From Immundisolibacter sp. (lineage in GTDB: Bacteria > Pseudomonadota > Gammaproteobacteria > Immundisolibacterales > Immundisolibacteraceae), in the NCBI RefSeq assembly GCF_014359565.1, contig NZ_JACIZD010000009.1:27131-91130 (forward strand): a stretch of DNA of 64,000 nt, in the 5' to 3' direction. The first letter of the stretch is position 1. Each line of letters opens with the position of its first letter. The position numbers and the translations under genes are program-made. The notes under the pieces were generated by a model, which made no database searches, was not told the origin of the DNA, and saw only the letters and a program-made list of their open reading frames with translations. Shown here in pieces: positions 30,362 through 40,639 of the stretch.

Positions 30362-31921
30362 GTGACTCATAGCGTGCGCCGCGCCCTGCTCAGCGTGTCG
30401 GATAAGGCCGGCGTGGTGGATCTCGCCCGCCGCCTTGTCGCCCGCGGTATCGAACTGCTCTCCACCGGCGGCACCTGCCGCGCCCTGCGCGAGGCGGGCC
30501 TTGCCGTGCGCGAGGTGGCCGAGGTCACCGGTTTTCCGGAAATCATGGACGGCCGGGTCAAAACCCTGCACCCGCTGATCCACGGCGGCCTGCTGGGCCG
30601 GCGCGGCGTCGACGACGCGGTGATGGCCGCCCACGGCATCGCGCCGATCGATCTTTTGGTGCTGAACCTGTACCCGTTCGAGGCCACCGTGGCGCGGCCG
30701 GACTGCACGCTGGAGCAGGCGGTCGAGCAGATCGACATCGGCGGGCCGGCCATGCTGCGCGCGGCGGCCAAGAATTTCCGCCACGTCGCGGTGCTGACCG
30801 AGCCGGGCCAGTACGCGGCGGCGCTCGAGCAGATCGAGGCCAGCGGCGGGGTAGGGGATGCGGAGCGTTTCGCGCTGGCCGTGGCCGCCTTCAACCACGT
30901 TGCCAACTACGACGCGGCGATCAGCGATTACCTGTCGGCGATCCGCCCGGACGGCACACGGGCCGAGTTTCCGGGTCAGGCCAACGGCCGCCACGTGAAG
31001 GTAATGGACCTGCGCTACGGCGAGAATCCGCACCAGCAGGCCGCCTTCTACCGCGACCTGCGCCCGGCGCCCGGCACGCTGGCCACGTTCCGCCAGTTGC
31101 AGGGCAAGGAACTGTCCTACAACAACCTGGCCGACGCCGATGCCGCCTGGGAGGCGGTGCGTGGCTTCCAGGCGCCGGCCTGCGTGATCGTCAAGCACGC
31201 CAACCCCTGCGGCGTGGCGCTGGGTACGGACCCGGCGGATGCCTACGAGCGCGCCTACTCCTGTGATTCGACCTCGGCTTTCGGCGGCATCATTGCCTTC
31301 AACAGGCCGCTGGACGCCGCCGCGGCCGCGGCCATCGTCGGCCGGCAGTTCGCCGAGGTCATCATCGCGCCTGCGGTCACTGCCGAGGCGCTGGCAGCTA
31401 CCTCCGGCAAGCCGAACATCCGCGTGCTGGAGGTCCCGCCGGGCGATGGCCATAACACGCATGAGGTCAAGCGCATCGGCTCCGGCCTGCTCATCCAGAC
31501 CGCCGACACGCACGTGCTGGCGCGGGCTGATCTGAAGGTCGTCACGCGCCGCGCGCCGACGCCGGCCGAGTTCGACGACCTCCTGTTCGCCTGGGAAGTG
31601 GCCAAGTACGTGAAATCGAACGCCATCGTCTATGCCGCCGGCCAGCGCACGCTGGGCATCGGCGCCGGGCAGATGTCGCGTGTGGATTCCGCGCGCATCG
31701 CGGCCCTGAAAGCCGCCGAGGCGGGTTTCGAACTGAGCGGCGCGGTGATGGCCTCGGACGCGTTCTTCCCGTTCCGCGACGGCCTGGACGCCGCCGCCGA
31801 GCGCGGCATTGCCGCCGTCATCCAGCCGGGCGGCTCGATGCGCGACGCCGAAGTCATTGCCGCCGCCGACGAACACGGCATGGCGATGGTGTTTACCGGC
31901 GTGCGCCACTTCCGGCACTGA
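30362..31921 (+). CDS. purH: Bifunctional AICAR formyltransferase / IMP cyclohydrolase PurH
   Basis: Catalyses the last two steps of de novo IMP synthesis. The 519-residue protein has the N-terminal MGS-like cyclohydrolase ([45 protein letters not shown]). The C-terminal formyltransferase has [39 protein letters not shown] and the terminal [14 protein letters not shown]. The start is GTG 30362. purD follows after an intervening exchanger gene, so the usual purHD pair is split. Confidence 0.97.
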   Translation: MTHSVRRALLSVSDKAGVVDLARRLVARGIELLSTGGTCRALREAGLAVREVAEVTGFPEIMDGRVKTLHPLIHGGLLGRRGVDDAVMAAHGIAPIDLLVLNLYPFEATVARPDCTLEQAVEQIDIGGPAMLRAAAKNFRHVAVLTEPGQYAAALEQIEASGGVGDAERFALAVAAFNHVANYDAAISDYLSAIRPDGTRAEFPGQANGRHVKVMDLRYGENPHQQAAFYRDLRPAPGTLATFRQLQGKELSYNNLADADAAWEAVRGFQAPACVIVKHANPCGVALGTDPADAYERAYSCDSTSAFGGIIAFNRPLDAAAAAAIVGRQFAEVIIAPAVTAEALAATSGKPNIRVLEVPPGDGHNTHEVKRIGSGLLIQTADTHVLARADLKVVTRRAPTPAEFDDLLFAWEVAKYVKSNAIVYAAGQRTLGIGAGQMSRVDSARIAALKAAEAGFELSGAVMASDAFFPFRDGLDAAAERGIAAVIQPGGSMRDAEVIAAADEHGMAMVFTGVRHFRH

Positions 31922-31927
31922 GGCGGC

Positions 31928-33001
31928 GTGCAGACCGCGTTGCTGCTGATCGTCGGCCTGGTCCTGCTGCTGGGCGGCGCCGAGCTGATGATTCGCGGCG
32001 CGGCGCGGCTGGCGGTGGCCACCGGCCTGTCGCCTCTGGTGGTCGGCCTGACGGTGGTGGCCTTCGGTACCAGTGCGCCGGAGTTGGCCATTAGTGTGGA
32101 CGCGGCGCTGCGCGGCGCGCCGGCCATCGCCGTCGGCAACGTGGTCGGCAGCAACATCGCCAATGTCCTGCTGATTCTCGGCCTGAGCGCGCTGCTGGCG
32201 CCGCTGCTGGTGGCGCGTCAGCTGATCCGACTCGACGTGCCGCTGATGCTGGCGGTGTCGGTACTGGTCATGCTGCTGGCGCTGGACGGGCGCATCGGCC
32301 GCGTCGAAGGCGGCGCGCTGGTGCTGATGGCTGTCGCCTACACCGCTTTCGTGGTGCGTCTGGCGCGGCGCGAATCGGCCGCCGCCCGGGCCGCCGCGGC
32401 GCAGGCGCCGGAACCGGCCGTGCGCACCGTGTGGTGGCGCGATCTGGCGCTGGTGCTCGTCGGCCTGGCGTTGCTGGTGCTGGGTGCCCGTGCGCTGGTG
32501 AGCGCCGCGGTGTCCATTGCCCTGAGTCTGGGTCTGAGCGAGCTGGTGGTCGGCCTGACGGTGGTGGCCGTGGGCACGTCGCTGCCGGAGATCGCCGCTT
32601 CCGCCGTGGCCACGCTGCGCGGCCAGGGCGAGATGGCGGTCGGCAACGTGGTCGGCAGCAACATCTTCAATCTGTCGGCGGTACTCGGCACCAGCGCCGC
32701 GGTGGCTGACGGCGGCATGCCGGTCAGCGCTGCGGCGCGTACCTTCGACCTGCCGGTGATGACGGCGGTGGCCTTCGCTTGCCTGCCGATCTTTTTTAGC
32801 GGACACCGCATCGCCCGCTGGGAGGGCGGTCTGTTCCTGGGCTATTACGTCGCCTATACCGCGTATCTGCTGCTGAACGGCGCCGGGCACGACGCCGCGT
32901 CGTTGCTCGGCCGGGCGATGATGGGCTTCGTGCTGCCGCTGACGGCCATCACGCTGGCGGTGGTGACCGTGCGCGCCTGGCACCTCCAGCGCGACCCCTG
33001 A
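31928..33001 (+). CDS. Ca2+/Na+ (CaCA) antiporter, YrbG-like
   Basis: A 357-residue inner-membrane cation exchanger of the CaCA superfamily with ten predicted helices in two inverted repeats. Both alpha repeats are intact: [15 protein letters not shown] with [16 protein letters not shown] in the first half, and [15 protein letters not shown] with [16 protein letters not shown] in the second. The acidic residues in the PE motifs bind the cation. It starts (GTG) six bases after the purH stop and ends 24 bp before purD, so it is embedded in the purine transcript without an obvious metabolic link. Confidence 0.92.
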   Translation: MQTALLLIVGLVLLLGGAELMIRGAARLAVATGLSPLVVGLTVVAFGTSAPELAISVDAALRGAPAIAVGNVVGSNIANVLLILGLSALLAPLLVARQLIRLDVPLMLAVSVLVMLLALDGRIGRVEGGALVLMAVAYTAFVVRLARRESAAARAAAAQAPEPAVRTVWWRDLALVLVGLALLVLGARALVSAAVSIALSLGLSELVVGLTVVAVGTSLPEIAASAVATLRGQGEMAVGNVVGSNIFNLSAVLGTSAAVADGGMPVSAAARTFDLPVMTAVAFACLPIFFSGHRIARWEGGLFLGYYVAYTAYLLLNGAGHDAASLLGRAMMGFVLPLTAITLAVVTVRAWHLQRDP

Positions 33002-33025
33002 GCGTTATCTGGACGAGGACGACCC

Positions 33026-34318
33026 GTGAAACTTCTGGTGATTGGTTCCGGCGGCCGCGAGCACGCCCTGGCCTGGAAACTGGCGCAGTCGCCGCGCGTC
33101 ACGCGCGTTTACGTCGCGCCCGGCAATGCCGGGACGGCCACCGAGCCGGGGGTCCAGAACGTCGCCATCGCGGCCGAGGACGTAACGGGTCTGCTGGCGT
33201 TTGCGCAGCGCGAGGCGATCGATCTGACCGTGGTCGGCCCGGAAGCGCCGCTGGTGGCCGGTGTGGTGGACGCCTTCGCCGCCGCCGGCAGGCGCTGCTT
33301 CGGGCCGAGCCGGGCCGCCGCGCAGCTGGAGGGTTCCAAGGCCTACGCCAAGGAGTTCCTGCGCCGGCACGCCATTCCGACCGCCGCCTACGAGACCTTC
33401 GAGGACCTGGCCGCCGCGCTGGCGCACGTTCGCGCGCGCCCGCTGCCGATGGTGATCAAGGCCGACGGCCTGGCGGCCGGCAAGGGCGTGGTGATCGCCC
33501 ACCGGCGCGACGAGGCCGAGGCCGCCGTGCGCGCCATGCTCGGCGAAGGCGCGTTTGGCAGCGCCGGGGCGCGGCTGGTGGTGGAGGATTTCCTGGTCGG
33601 CGAGGAGGCCAGCTTCATCGTCATGGTCGACGGCGGCCACATCCTGCCGCTGGCCACCTCGCAGGACCACAAGGCGCGCGACGACGGCGATCGGGGCCCC
33701 AACACCGGCGGCATGGGCGCGTATTCGCCGGCGCCGGTGGTCACGCCGGACATCCACGCCCGCATCATGGCGCAGGTGATCGAGCCCACGGTCGCGGCCC
33801 TGACAGCCGACGGCACGCCCTACACCGGTTTTCTGTACGCCGGGCTCATGATCGACGTCAACGGCGCGCCACGGGTGCTGGAGTTCAATTGCCGCCTGGG
33901 TGATCCGGAAACGCAGCCGATCATGCTGCGGCTGCGCTCGGACCTGGTGGACTTGATCGAGGCGGCGCTGGATGGCCGGCTGGACCAGGTCCAGGCCGAC
34001 TGGGATCCGCGCCCGGCGCTGGGCGTGGTGCTGGCGGCGCAGGGTTATCCGGGCGAGTACGCCACGGGCACGCCGATTGCGGCCTTGCCCGTGGCCGAGC
34101 CGCCGGACAGCAAGGTGTTCCATGCCGGCACGGCCGTGCGGGACGGGCAGATCGTGACTGCCGGCGGGCGCGTGGTGTGCGTCACGGCGCTGGGCGACAG
34201 CGTGGCGCAGGCGCAGCGCCTGGCGTATGGGGTGGTGGAGCAGGTCGCCTGGCCCGGCGCGCTGTACCGGCGCGACATCGGCTACCGGGCCGTGGCGCGC
34301 GAACGGACACCCGGCTGA
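33026..34318 (+). CDS. purD: Phosphoribosylamine-glycine ligase PurD
   Basis: The ATP-grasp enzyme that joins phosphoribosylamine and glycine to GAR, the second step of purine synthesis. The 430-residue protein starts [20 protein letters not shown]. It has [16 protein letters not shown], the ATP-binding [12 protein letters not shown] loop, the [18 protein letters not shown] signature and [13 protein letters not shown]. The GTG start at 33026 follows ACGAGGACGA. Length is normal. Confidence 0.97.
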   Translation: MKLLVIGSGGREHALAWKLAQSPRVTRVYVAPGNAGTATEPGVQNVAIAAEDVTGLLAFAQREAIDLTVVGPEAPLVAGVVDAFAAAGRRCFGPSRAAAQLEGSKAYAKEFLRRHAIPTAAYETFEDLAAALAHVRARPLPMVIKADGLAAGKGVVIAHRRDEAEAAVRAMLGEGAFGSAGARLVVEDFLVGEEASFIVMVDGGHILPLATSQDHKARDDGDRGPNTGGMGAYSPAPVVTPDIHARIMAQVIEPTVAALTADGTPYTGFLYAGLMIDVNGAPRVLEFNCRLGDPETQPIMLRLRSDLVDLIEAALDGRLDQVQADWDPRPALGVVLAAQGYPGEYATGTPIAALPVAEPPDSKVFHAGTAVRDGQIVTAGGRVVCVTALGDSVAQAQRLAYGVVEQVAWPGALYRRDIGYRAVARERTPG

Positions 34319-34337
34319 CCGCAGCCATCGAAAAATT

Positions 34338-35355
<1,018 letters not shown>

Positions 35356-35379
35356 GCGCCTGCGGCGCTGTGTCTCAAG

Positions 35380-35440
35380 GTGGGAGGCCCGCCCCCGGGC
35401 CGAATGCCTGATTCGAAGATTCGCGGCGGGGCGTCGCTCC
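35380..35440. repeat. GTGGGAGGCCCGCC palindromic repeat, third copy
   Basis: GTGGGAGGCCCGCCCCCGGG, GCCGAAT and GATTCGCGGCGGGGCGTCGC match the elements at 8383-8447 and 8518-8582, with a diverged right end (CGCTCCAGCAGGAG). It lies between the converging hemF and envC genes, where it may act as a bidirectional terminator. Confidence 0.75.
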
Positions 35441-35473
35441 AGCAGGAGCGTGATCACGGCGTTTCGATGCGCC

Positions 35474-36814
35474 TTATCCGCCGCACCAGGCCGAGGGGTT
35501 GACCGGCCGGCCGCGGTGGCGGATCTCGAAATAGACGCCGCTGGCGTTGCCGCGGTCGCCAACATTGGCGATCGGCTCGCCGGCCGCGACCCGTTGGCCG
35601 GGGCGTTTCAGGATGGCGTCGTTGTAGCCGTACAGGCTCAGGTAACCCTCGCCGTGGTCGACGATCACCAGTAGTCCGTAGCCGCCCAGCACGTCGGCGT
35701 AGACCACCTTGCCGGCATGGATGCTGCGCACGGTGCTGCCGGGGCGGGCCGCGATGACCACGCCGTCCCAGCGCGTGCGCCCGCTCTCGCGGGTGGTGCC
35801 GAAACGGGCCTTCAGCTGGCCGCTGATCGGCCAGGGCAGGCGGCTGCGACGGGCCGAAAAGCGCTCACCGGGCAGGCTCGGCGTCGGGGTGGCGCTGACC
35901 AGCGGGCCGGCGCTGCCCGGTGATTTGCCGGCCGGTGGCAGGCGGGCCGAAGGTGCACCTGTGGGTGCTTGCGGGGCTTTTTCGACGGCGGCCTGGGCTT
36001 GCTGTTCGCGCTCGCGCTCTTGTTCTCGCTCGCGCGCACGCGCCTCGCGGCGCGCGATGTCGGTGAGCAGGTCATTGAGTTCGCGCTGGTCCTGCTCGAT
36101 CGCCCGCACGCGCTGTTCGCTGCGGCTGACCTCGCTTTCGGCCTGCGCCAGCAGGGTCTTGCGCTGCGCGCGCAGTTCGGCGAGCTGTGCCCGCTGCTGC
36201 TCCAGATCGCGTTGCTGGTCTGCCAGTGCCGCGACGTCGGCGGCAATCTGCGCATCGCGTTCCTGAAAGGCATCCAGCTGGCGGCGCAGGTCGCCCAGGC
36301 GCGCCGCCTGCGCGTCCGCGACATAGCGCTGGTACCGCAATTGGCGCGTCAGGGCGGCCGGATCCTGTTGGTTCAGCAGCAGTTTCAGGCGATCGGCGTT
36401 GCCGCTGCGGGCGGCCAGGGCGAGGCTGCGCGCCAGCGCCTGGCGCTGCACGTCGAGGCGTGCCCGCGCCTGCGCCTGCTGGGCGCGCAGCTCATCCAGG
36501 TTGCGCTGCAGGGCCGTGGAGCGGCGTTCGGTTTCGATCAGGCGGGTGTTCACCTGCGCCACCTGCCGGTCGGCTTCGGCCAGGCGGCTGCGCAGGCTGT
36601 CGCGCTCCACCAGGCGCTGGCGCAGGGTTCCGAGCACCTGGCCCAGCTCGTCGCCCAGCTTTTCCAGGCGCGATTTGGCCTGCGCGGCGTCGTTGGCCGA
36701 TGCCGGTGCCGTGCCGGTCAGCAGCGCCAGCGCACACAGGCCGATGGCCGAAAGCGGTTTGAAAAGCGGGGGCACGACGCCAGGGCGGGGCAGGGTGTTT
36801 GAGGCGGCGTGCAT
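35474..36814 (-). CDS. envC: Murein hydrolase activator EnvC (LytM domain, coiled coil)
   Basis: A periplasmic cell-division factor that activates AmiA/AmiB-type amidases at the septum. The 446-residue protein has a signal peptide (ALALLTGTAPASA|ND). A long charged coiled coil spans residues about 40-265. A variable Pro/Ala-rich linker follows, then a C-terminal LytM/M23 domain (about 325-440). The metal site is degenerate as in EnvC: the VDHGEGYLSLYGYND motif lacks the HxH pair of active M23 peptidases. ATG 36814 is chosen; upstream codons in this frame run antisense through yibN. It is divergent from yibN, as envC-yibN-grxC-secB-gpsA neighbours are in enterics. Confidence 0.9.
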   Translation of the reverse strand: MHAASNTLPRPGVVPPLFKPLSAIGLCALALLTGTAPASANDAAQAKSRLEKLGDELGQVLGTLRQRLVERDSLRSRLAEADRQVAQVNTRLIETERRSTALQRNLDELRAQQAQARARLDVQRQALARSLALAARSGNADRLKLLLNQQDPAALTRQLRYQRYVADAQAARLGDLRRQLDAFQERDAQIAADVAALADQQRDLEQQRAQLAELRAQRKTLLAQAESEVSRSEQRVRAIEQDQRELNDLLTDIARREARAREREQEREREQQAQAAVEKAPQAPTGAPSARLPPAGKSPGSAGPLVSATPTPSLPGERFSARRSRLPWPISGQLKARFGTTRESGRTRWDGVVIAARPGSTVRSIHAGKVVYADVLGGYGLLVIVDHGEGYLSLYGYNDAILKRPGQRVAAGEPIANVGDRGNASGVYFEIRHRGRPVNPSAWCGG

Positions 36815-36874
36815 AGTAAACTCTCGCCCGCGCTGGACCCAGCGCCCCCTTCGCTTTTGCTTCCGTGCAGGCCC

Positions 36875-37282
36875 ATGGCTTTCGTCCTTGCCAATATCGA
36901 ATTGTTCGCCGCATTCGCCGCGGTGGCGGCCTTGCTGGGCCTGAGTTACTCCCTCGAAGGCATGCTCGGTTACCAGCCCACGCTGCCGGGCGACGCGGTG
37001 CGGCTGATGAATGCCGGCGCCAGCGTGCTGGACCTGCGCCCGTCGGCCGAATTCGCCGCCGGACACGTGCGCGGCGCGGTCAATGTGGCGCCCGACGCAC
37101 TGGCCGAGTGGGCCGCCAAGCAGCGCAAGACCAAGCCGCGGGCGGTGCTGCTGATCGCCGCGCCGCGCCAGTCCGTGCTCGGCCCATCGCGCCTGCTGCG
37201 GGCGCAGGGCTTCGAGCCTGTTCACGTGCTCAAGGGCGGCATGCGCGGCTGGGCCGAGGCCCAGTTGCCGCTGGCCAAGTGA
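36875..37282 (+). CDS. yibN: Membrane-anchored rhodanese-like protein YibN
   Basis: A 135-residue protein with an N-terminal transmembrane helix (residues about 10-25, LFAAFAAVAALLGLSYSL) and a single rhodanese domain facing the cytoplasm (VLDLRPSAEFAAGHVRGAVN, then VLKGGMRGWAEAQLP). The active-site loop reads LIAAPRQSVLGPS and has no cysteine, so it is unlikely to be a sulfurtransferase. Its position before grxC-secB matches yibN. ATG 36875 gives the family N terminus. Confidence 0.88.
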   Translation: MAFVLANIELFAAFAAVAALLGLSYSLEGMLGYQPTLPGDAVRLMNAGASVLDLRPSAEFAAGHVRGAVNVAPDALAEWAAKQRKTKPRAVLLIAAPRQSVLGPSRLLRAQGFEPVHVLKGGMRGWAEAQLPLAK

Positions 37283-37319
37283 GCCGTCGTCGGTTCTGCC
37301 CCACACCGGAGCCTATTGC

Positions 37320-37571
37320 ATGGTCACGATTTACACCGGCGCCCTGTGCGGTTACTGCGCCATGGCCAAACGCCTGCTCGACAGCAAGGGCGTGGCCTAT
37401 CAGGAGATTCCGGTCGACATGGACGTGGCGCGCCGGGCCGAGATGGAACAGCGCAGCGGCCGGCGCACCGTGCCGCAGATATTCATCGGCGCGCAACACA
37501 TCGGCGGCTACGATGATCTGGCGGCCCTGGAACGTGCCGGCAAGCTGGACGCCCTGCTGGCCAGCGACTGA
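37320..37571 (+). CDS. grxC: Glutaredoxin 3
   Basis: A GSH-dependent dithiol oxidoreductase of 83 aa that reduces disulfides and ribonucleotide reductase. The active site is CGYC (residues 10-13). TVPQIFIG carries the cis-proline loop, and GGYDDLAALE forms the GSH-binding end. It lies between yibN and secB, the standard gammaproteobacterial order. Confidence 0.95.
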   Translation: MVTIYTGALCGYCAMAKRLLDSKGVAYQEIPVDMDVARRAEMEQRSGRRTVPQIFIGAQHIGGYDDLAALERAGKLDALLASD

Positions 37572-37603
37572 TCGACCCTTCACTCACATCAGGAAACCTT
37601 TTC

Positions 37604-38083
37604 ATGGCCGATGACACCGGCGCCGCGCAGGCGCCGCAACCGCAGTTCAATATTCGCCGCATCTACCTGAAGGACATGTCCTTCGAGTCGCCCAAGGCGC
37701 CGCAGATTTTCGACGCCACCACGCAGCCGCAGATCGACCTGCAGCTGGGCGCCGGCGCCGCGCAGGTCGGCGAGAACCTGCACGAGGTGGTGGTGAACGT
37801 GACCGCCACCGTGCGCAGCGGCGAGGACACCGTGTTCCTGGTCGAGGTGCAGCAGGCCGGCCTGTTCCATATCGAGGGGGTGCCGGCCGAGCAGATGGGC
37901 TGGGTGCTGGGCGTCACCTGTCCCAATGTGCTGTTTCCCTATGCCCGGCAGGTGGTGTCGGACGCCACTGTAGCCGGTGGCTTTCCGCCGCTGCTGCTGG
38001 CGCCGGTCAACTTCGAGGTGCTCTATCAGCAGCACCTGCAGCGCCAGCAGGCGGCGCCGGCCGACGGTCAGCTGACGCACTGA
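37604..38083 (+). CDS. secB: Protein-export chaperone SecB
   Basis: A cytoplasmic tetrameric chaperone that keeps preproteins unfolded and hands them to SecA. The 159-residue protein shows FNIRRIYLKDMSFESPKAP, EVVVNVTATV, the VFLVEVQQAGLF strand, and the CPNVLFPYARQVVSDATVAG signature close to the end. The acidic Gln-rich C-terminal tail is normal. AGGAAA precedes the ATG. Confidence 0.97.
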   Translation: MADDTGAAQAPQPQFNIRRIYLKDMSFESPKAPQIFDATTQPQIDLQLGAGAAQVGENLHEVVVNVTATVRSGEDTVFLVEVQQAGLFHIEGVPAEQMGWVLGVTCPNVLFPYARQVVSDATVAGGFPPLLLAPVNFEVLYQQHLQRQQAAPADGQLTH

Positions 38084-38110
38084 GCGCCGCCGCGCAGCGG
38101 AACGCGCGAC

Positions 38111-39106
38111 GTGACTGACACCCTGGCGGTGCTGGGCGCCGGCTCCTGGGGCACGGCACTGGCCATTGCCCTGGCCCGTCGCGGCCACATGGTGCGCCTG
38201 TGGACCCTGGCGCCGGGCGACGCGGCGAGCATGAACGCACTGCGCGTGAATGCGCAGTTTCTGCCCGACATCGTGCTGCCGCCGCCGCTGACCGCCACGG
38301 CCGATCTGGCCGCAGCCCTGGCCGGCGTGGCCGGCGTGCTGGTGGTGGTGCCCAGCAGCGGCTTTCGCGCGGTACTGGGCCGGCTGGCGCCCTTGTTGCC
38401 GGGGCGCGAGATTGCCTGGGCGACCAAGGGTTTCGAGGAAGACAGCGGCAAGCTGCTGCACCAGGTGGCGGCCGAGGAGCTTGGGGCGGACGTTGCCTGT
38501 GTGGCCGTGTCCGGGCCGAGTTTCGCCGCCGAGGTGGCGCTCGGCTTGCCGACCGCCGTGACGGTAGCCTCGCCGGATGCACAGGCGGCACAAGCCTGGG
38601 TGGGCCGGCTGCACGGCGGGTCACTGCGCGCCTACCGCAGTGACGACCTGATCGGCGTGCAGGTGGGCGGCGCAGTCAAGAATGTGCTGGCCATCGCCGC
38701 CGGCATCGCCGACGGGATCGGCTTCGGCGCCAATGCCCGCGCCGCGCTGATCACCCGCGGCCTGGCCGAGGTGCAGCGTCTGGGCCTGGCGCTGGGCGCG
38801 CAGCGGGACACGTTTCTGGGACTGAGTGGCCTGGGCGATCTGCTGCTGACCTGTACCGACAATCAGTCGCGCAACCGTCGTGTCGGTCTGGCGCTGGCCA
38901 GCGGCAAAACGGTCCAGCAGGCGGTGGATTCGCTGGGCCAGGTGGCCGAAGGCGTGGTCACGGCGCGGGGCGTGCAGCGTCTGGCGGCACGGCTGGGCGT
39001 CAATATGCCGATCTGCAACGCCGTCTACCGGGTACTTCATGAACAGAAGGACGTGCGTGAGGCCGTGCAGGAACTGCTGGCACGGGAGCCATCGGCCGAG
39101 TTGTAG
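38111..39106 (+). CDS. gpsA: Glycerol-3-phosphate dehydrogenase [NAD(P)+]
   Basis: Reduces dihydroxyacetone phosphate to sn-glycerol 3-phosphate for phospholipid synthesis. The 331-residue protein has the Rossmann start VLGAGSWGTALAIALARRG, the WATKGFEEDSG block, the catalytic lysine in GGAVKNVLAIAAGIADG, and TRGLAEVQRLG with GLSGLGDLLLTCT. The GTG start at 38111 is 27 bp after secB. Confidence 0.97.
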   Translation: MTDTLAVLGAGSWGTALAIALARRGHMVRLWTLAPGDAASMNALRVNAQFLPDIVLPPPLTATADLAAALAGVAGVLVVVPSSGFRAVLGRLAPLLPGREIAWATKGFEEDSGKLLHQVAAEELGADVACVAVSGPSFAAEVALGLPTAVTVASPDAQAAQAWVGRLHGGSLRAYRSDDLIGVQVGGAVKNVLAIAAGIADGIGFGANARAALITRGLAEVQRLGLALGAQRDTFLGLSGLGDLLLTCTDNQSRNRRVGLALASGKTVQQAVDSLGQVAEGVVTARGVQRLAARLGVNMPICNAVYRVLHEQKDVREAVQELLAREPSAEL

Positions 39107-39215
39107 GGAAACGTGAGGGGTTTTTGGCAGGAGCGCCTTTGGGCGCGAAGACCTGCCCCGAGCGCGCCATCAATAACGGCGTTTGTCGTTCGCCAGCGGC
39201 ACCGCTGACCTCGGT

Positions 39216-39689
39216 TCAGCCCGACGGACCCTCACCATCGAAGCCCTGCTGGCGCCAGGCCTCGAACACCGCCACCGCCACGGCATTGGAAAGATTCAGG
39301 CTGCGGTTGCCGGGCCGCATCGGCAGGCGCAGCACCTGCTCGGCCGGCAGGCGATGCAGCACCTCGGCCGGCAGACCACAGGTCTCGGAGCCGAACAGCA
39401 GCGCGTCGCCCGGTCGGTAGGCCACGTCGCTGTACAGCCGCCGGCCGCGGGTGCTGAAGGCCCACAGGCGCGGCGCGGCAAGACCTTGCAGGCAACTTTC
39501 CAGATCCGCGTGGCGCTGCACCGTGGCGTACTCGTGGTAGTCCAGCCCGGCGCGGCGCAGGCGCGCATCGTCCGGCTCGAAGCCGAGCGGTTCGACCAGG
39601 TGCAGCGCGGCGCCGGTGTTGGCGCACAGCCTTATGATGTTGCCGGTGTTGGGCGGGATTTGCGGTGACAAGAGGATGACGTGGAACAC
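39216..39689 (-). CDS. trmL: tRNA (cytidine(34)-2'-O)-methyltransferase TrmL
   Basis: A small SPOUT methyltransferase (157 aa) that 2'-O-methylates the wobble base of tRNA-Leu isoacceptors. The N terminus VILLSPQIPPNTGNIIRLCA and the C-terminal knot (LLFGSETCGLP, then LPMRPGNRSLNLSNAVAV) are the YibK/TrmL signatures. It is convergent with gpsA and divergent from pyrD, with only 12 bp between the start codons, so the two promoters must overlap the coding ends. Confidence 0.93.
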   Translation of the reverse strand: MFHVILLSPQIPPNTGNIIRLCANTGAALHLVEPLGFEPDDARLRRAGLDYHEYATVQRHADLESCLQGLAAPRLWAFSTRGRRLYSDVAYRPGDALLFGSETCGLPAEVLHRLPAEQVLRLPMRPGNRSLNLSNAVAVAVFEAWRQQGFDGEGPSG

Positions 39690-39701
39690 GGGTCAGGCAC
39701 G

Positions 39702-40634
39702 ATGAGCGATGCGGGGCTGTTGCGGACCGAACTGTGCGGACTGAGTCTGCGCACGCCGCTGGTGCTGCTGTCCGGCTGTGTCGGTTTCGGGCAGGAATAT
39801 ACCCGCGTGGCCGGCTTCAGCCACCGCGACGTGGGCCTGGTGGTGCTCAAGGGCACCACGCTGGAACCACGCCTGGGCAATGCCCCGCACCGCCTGGCCG
39901 AGACCCCGGCCGGCATGCTAAACGCCATCGGTCTGCAGAACCCGGGCGCGCGGGCGGTAGTGCGCGACATCCTGCCGCGGCTGGACTTCTCGGGAACCCT
40001 GTTCGCGGCCAATGTGTCCGGCGCCACGGTGGAGGAGTACGCGGAAGTCACGCGCATCTTCGACGACTCGCCGGTGGCGGCCATCGAGCTGAACATCTCC
40101 TGTCCCAACGTGAAGGCCGGCGGCGTGCAGTTCGGCAACGATCCGCAGATGTCGGCACGCGTGGTGGAGGCTTGTCGAAGAATGACGCGCAAGCCACTGA
40201 TAACAAAGCTCTCACCAAACCAGACCGACATCGCCGAGAACGCCCGCCGCTGCATCGAGGCCGGTACCGATGCCTTCGCCGCCATCAACACCCTGCAGGG
40301 GATGGCAATCGACCTGGGGCAGCGCCGCCCGGTGCTCGGCAACCGCCAGGGCGGTCTGTCCGGTCCGGCCATCAAGCCGATCGCGCTGCTGAAGGTGCGT
40401 CAGGTGTACGAGGTCGCGGCAAAGCATGGCGTGCCGATCATCGGCCAGGGCGGGGTCGCCTGTGCCGACGATGCGCTCGAGTTCCTGTTGGCCGGGGCGA
40501 GCGCGGTCGGCGTCGGCACGGCGCTGTTCTATGACCCGCTGATCTGTCCGACCATCAACCAGGGCATTGCCGACTACCTGCGTCGGCACGACCATCACAA
40601 CGTGAGCGCGCTGGTCGGCGCGCTGGCCTGGTAA
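39702..40634 (+). CDS. pyrD: Dihydroorotate dehydrogenase, class 1B-type
   Basis: Oxidises dihydroorotate to orotate in pyrimidine synthesis. The 310-residue protein reads like class 1B catalytic subunits: GCVGFGQEYTRV, LKGTTLEPRLGN, ETPAGMLNAIGLQNPG, NISCPNVKAGGVQFG (active-site Cys as base), GLSGPAIKPIAL and VGTALFYDPLICPTI. It lacks the N-terminal membrane helix of class 2 PyrD. Class 1B enzymes pass electrons to NAD+ through PyrK, but no pyrK is adjacent. ATG 39702 is preferred; GTG 39681, after AGAGGA, would overlap trmL. Confidence 0.88.
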   Translation: MSDAGLLRTELCGLSLRTPLVLLSGCVGFGQEYTRVAGFSHRDVGLVVLKGTTLEPRLGNAPHRLAETPAGMLNAIGLQNPGARAVVRDILPRLDFSGTLFAANVSGATVEEYAEVTRIFDDSPVAAIELNISCPNVKAGGVQFGNDPQMSARVVEACRRMTRKPLITKLSPNQTDIAENARRCIEAGTDAFAAINTLQGMAIDLGQRRPVLGNRQGGLSGPAIKPIALLKVRQVYEVAAKHGVPIIGQGGVACADDALEFLLAGASAVGVGTALFYDPLICPTINQGIADYLRRHDHHNVSALVGALAW

Positions 40635-40639
40635 ATCCG

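Noticed and set aside
29936..32983. 1015-residue minus-strand open frame
   Set aside because: It is antisense across fis, purH and the CaCA exchanger, all well supported. No domain is recognisable in the translation.
35474..35900. EnvC as an active M23 peptidase
   Set aside because: The HxH and other zinc ligands of LytM enzymes are not conserved in the VDHGEGYLSLYGYND region, so it is called as an amidase activator.
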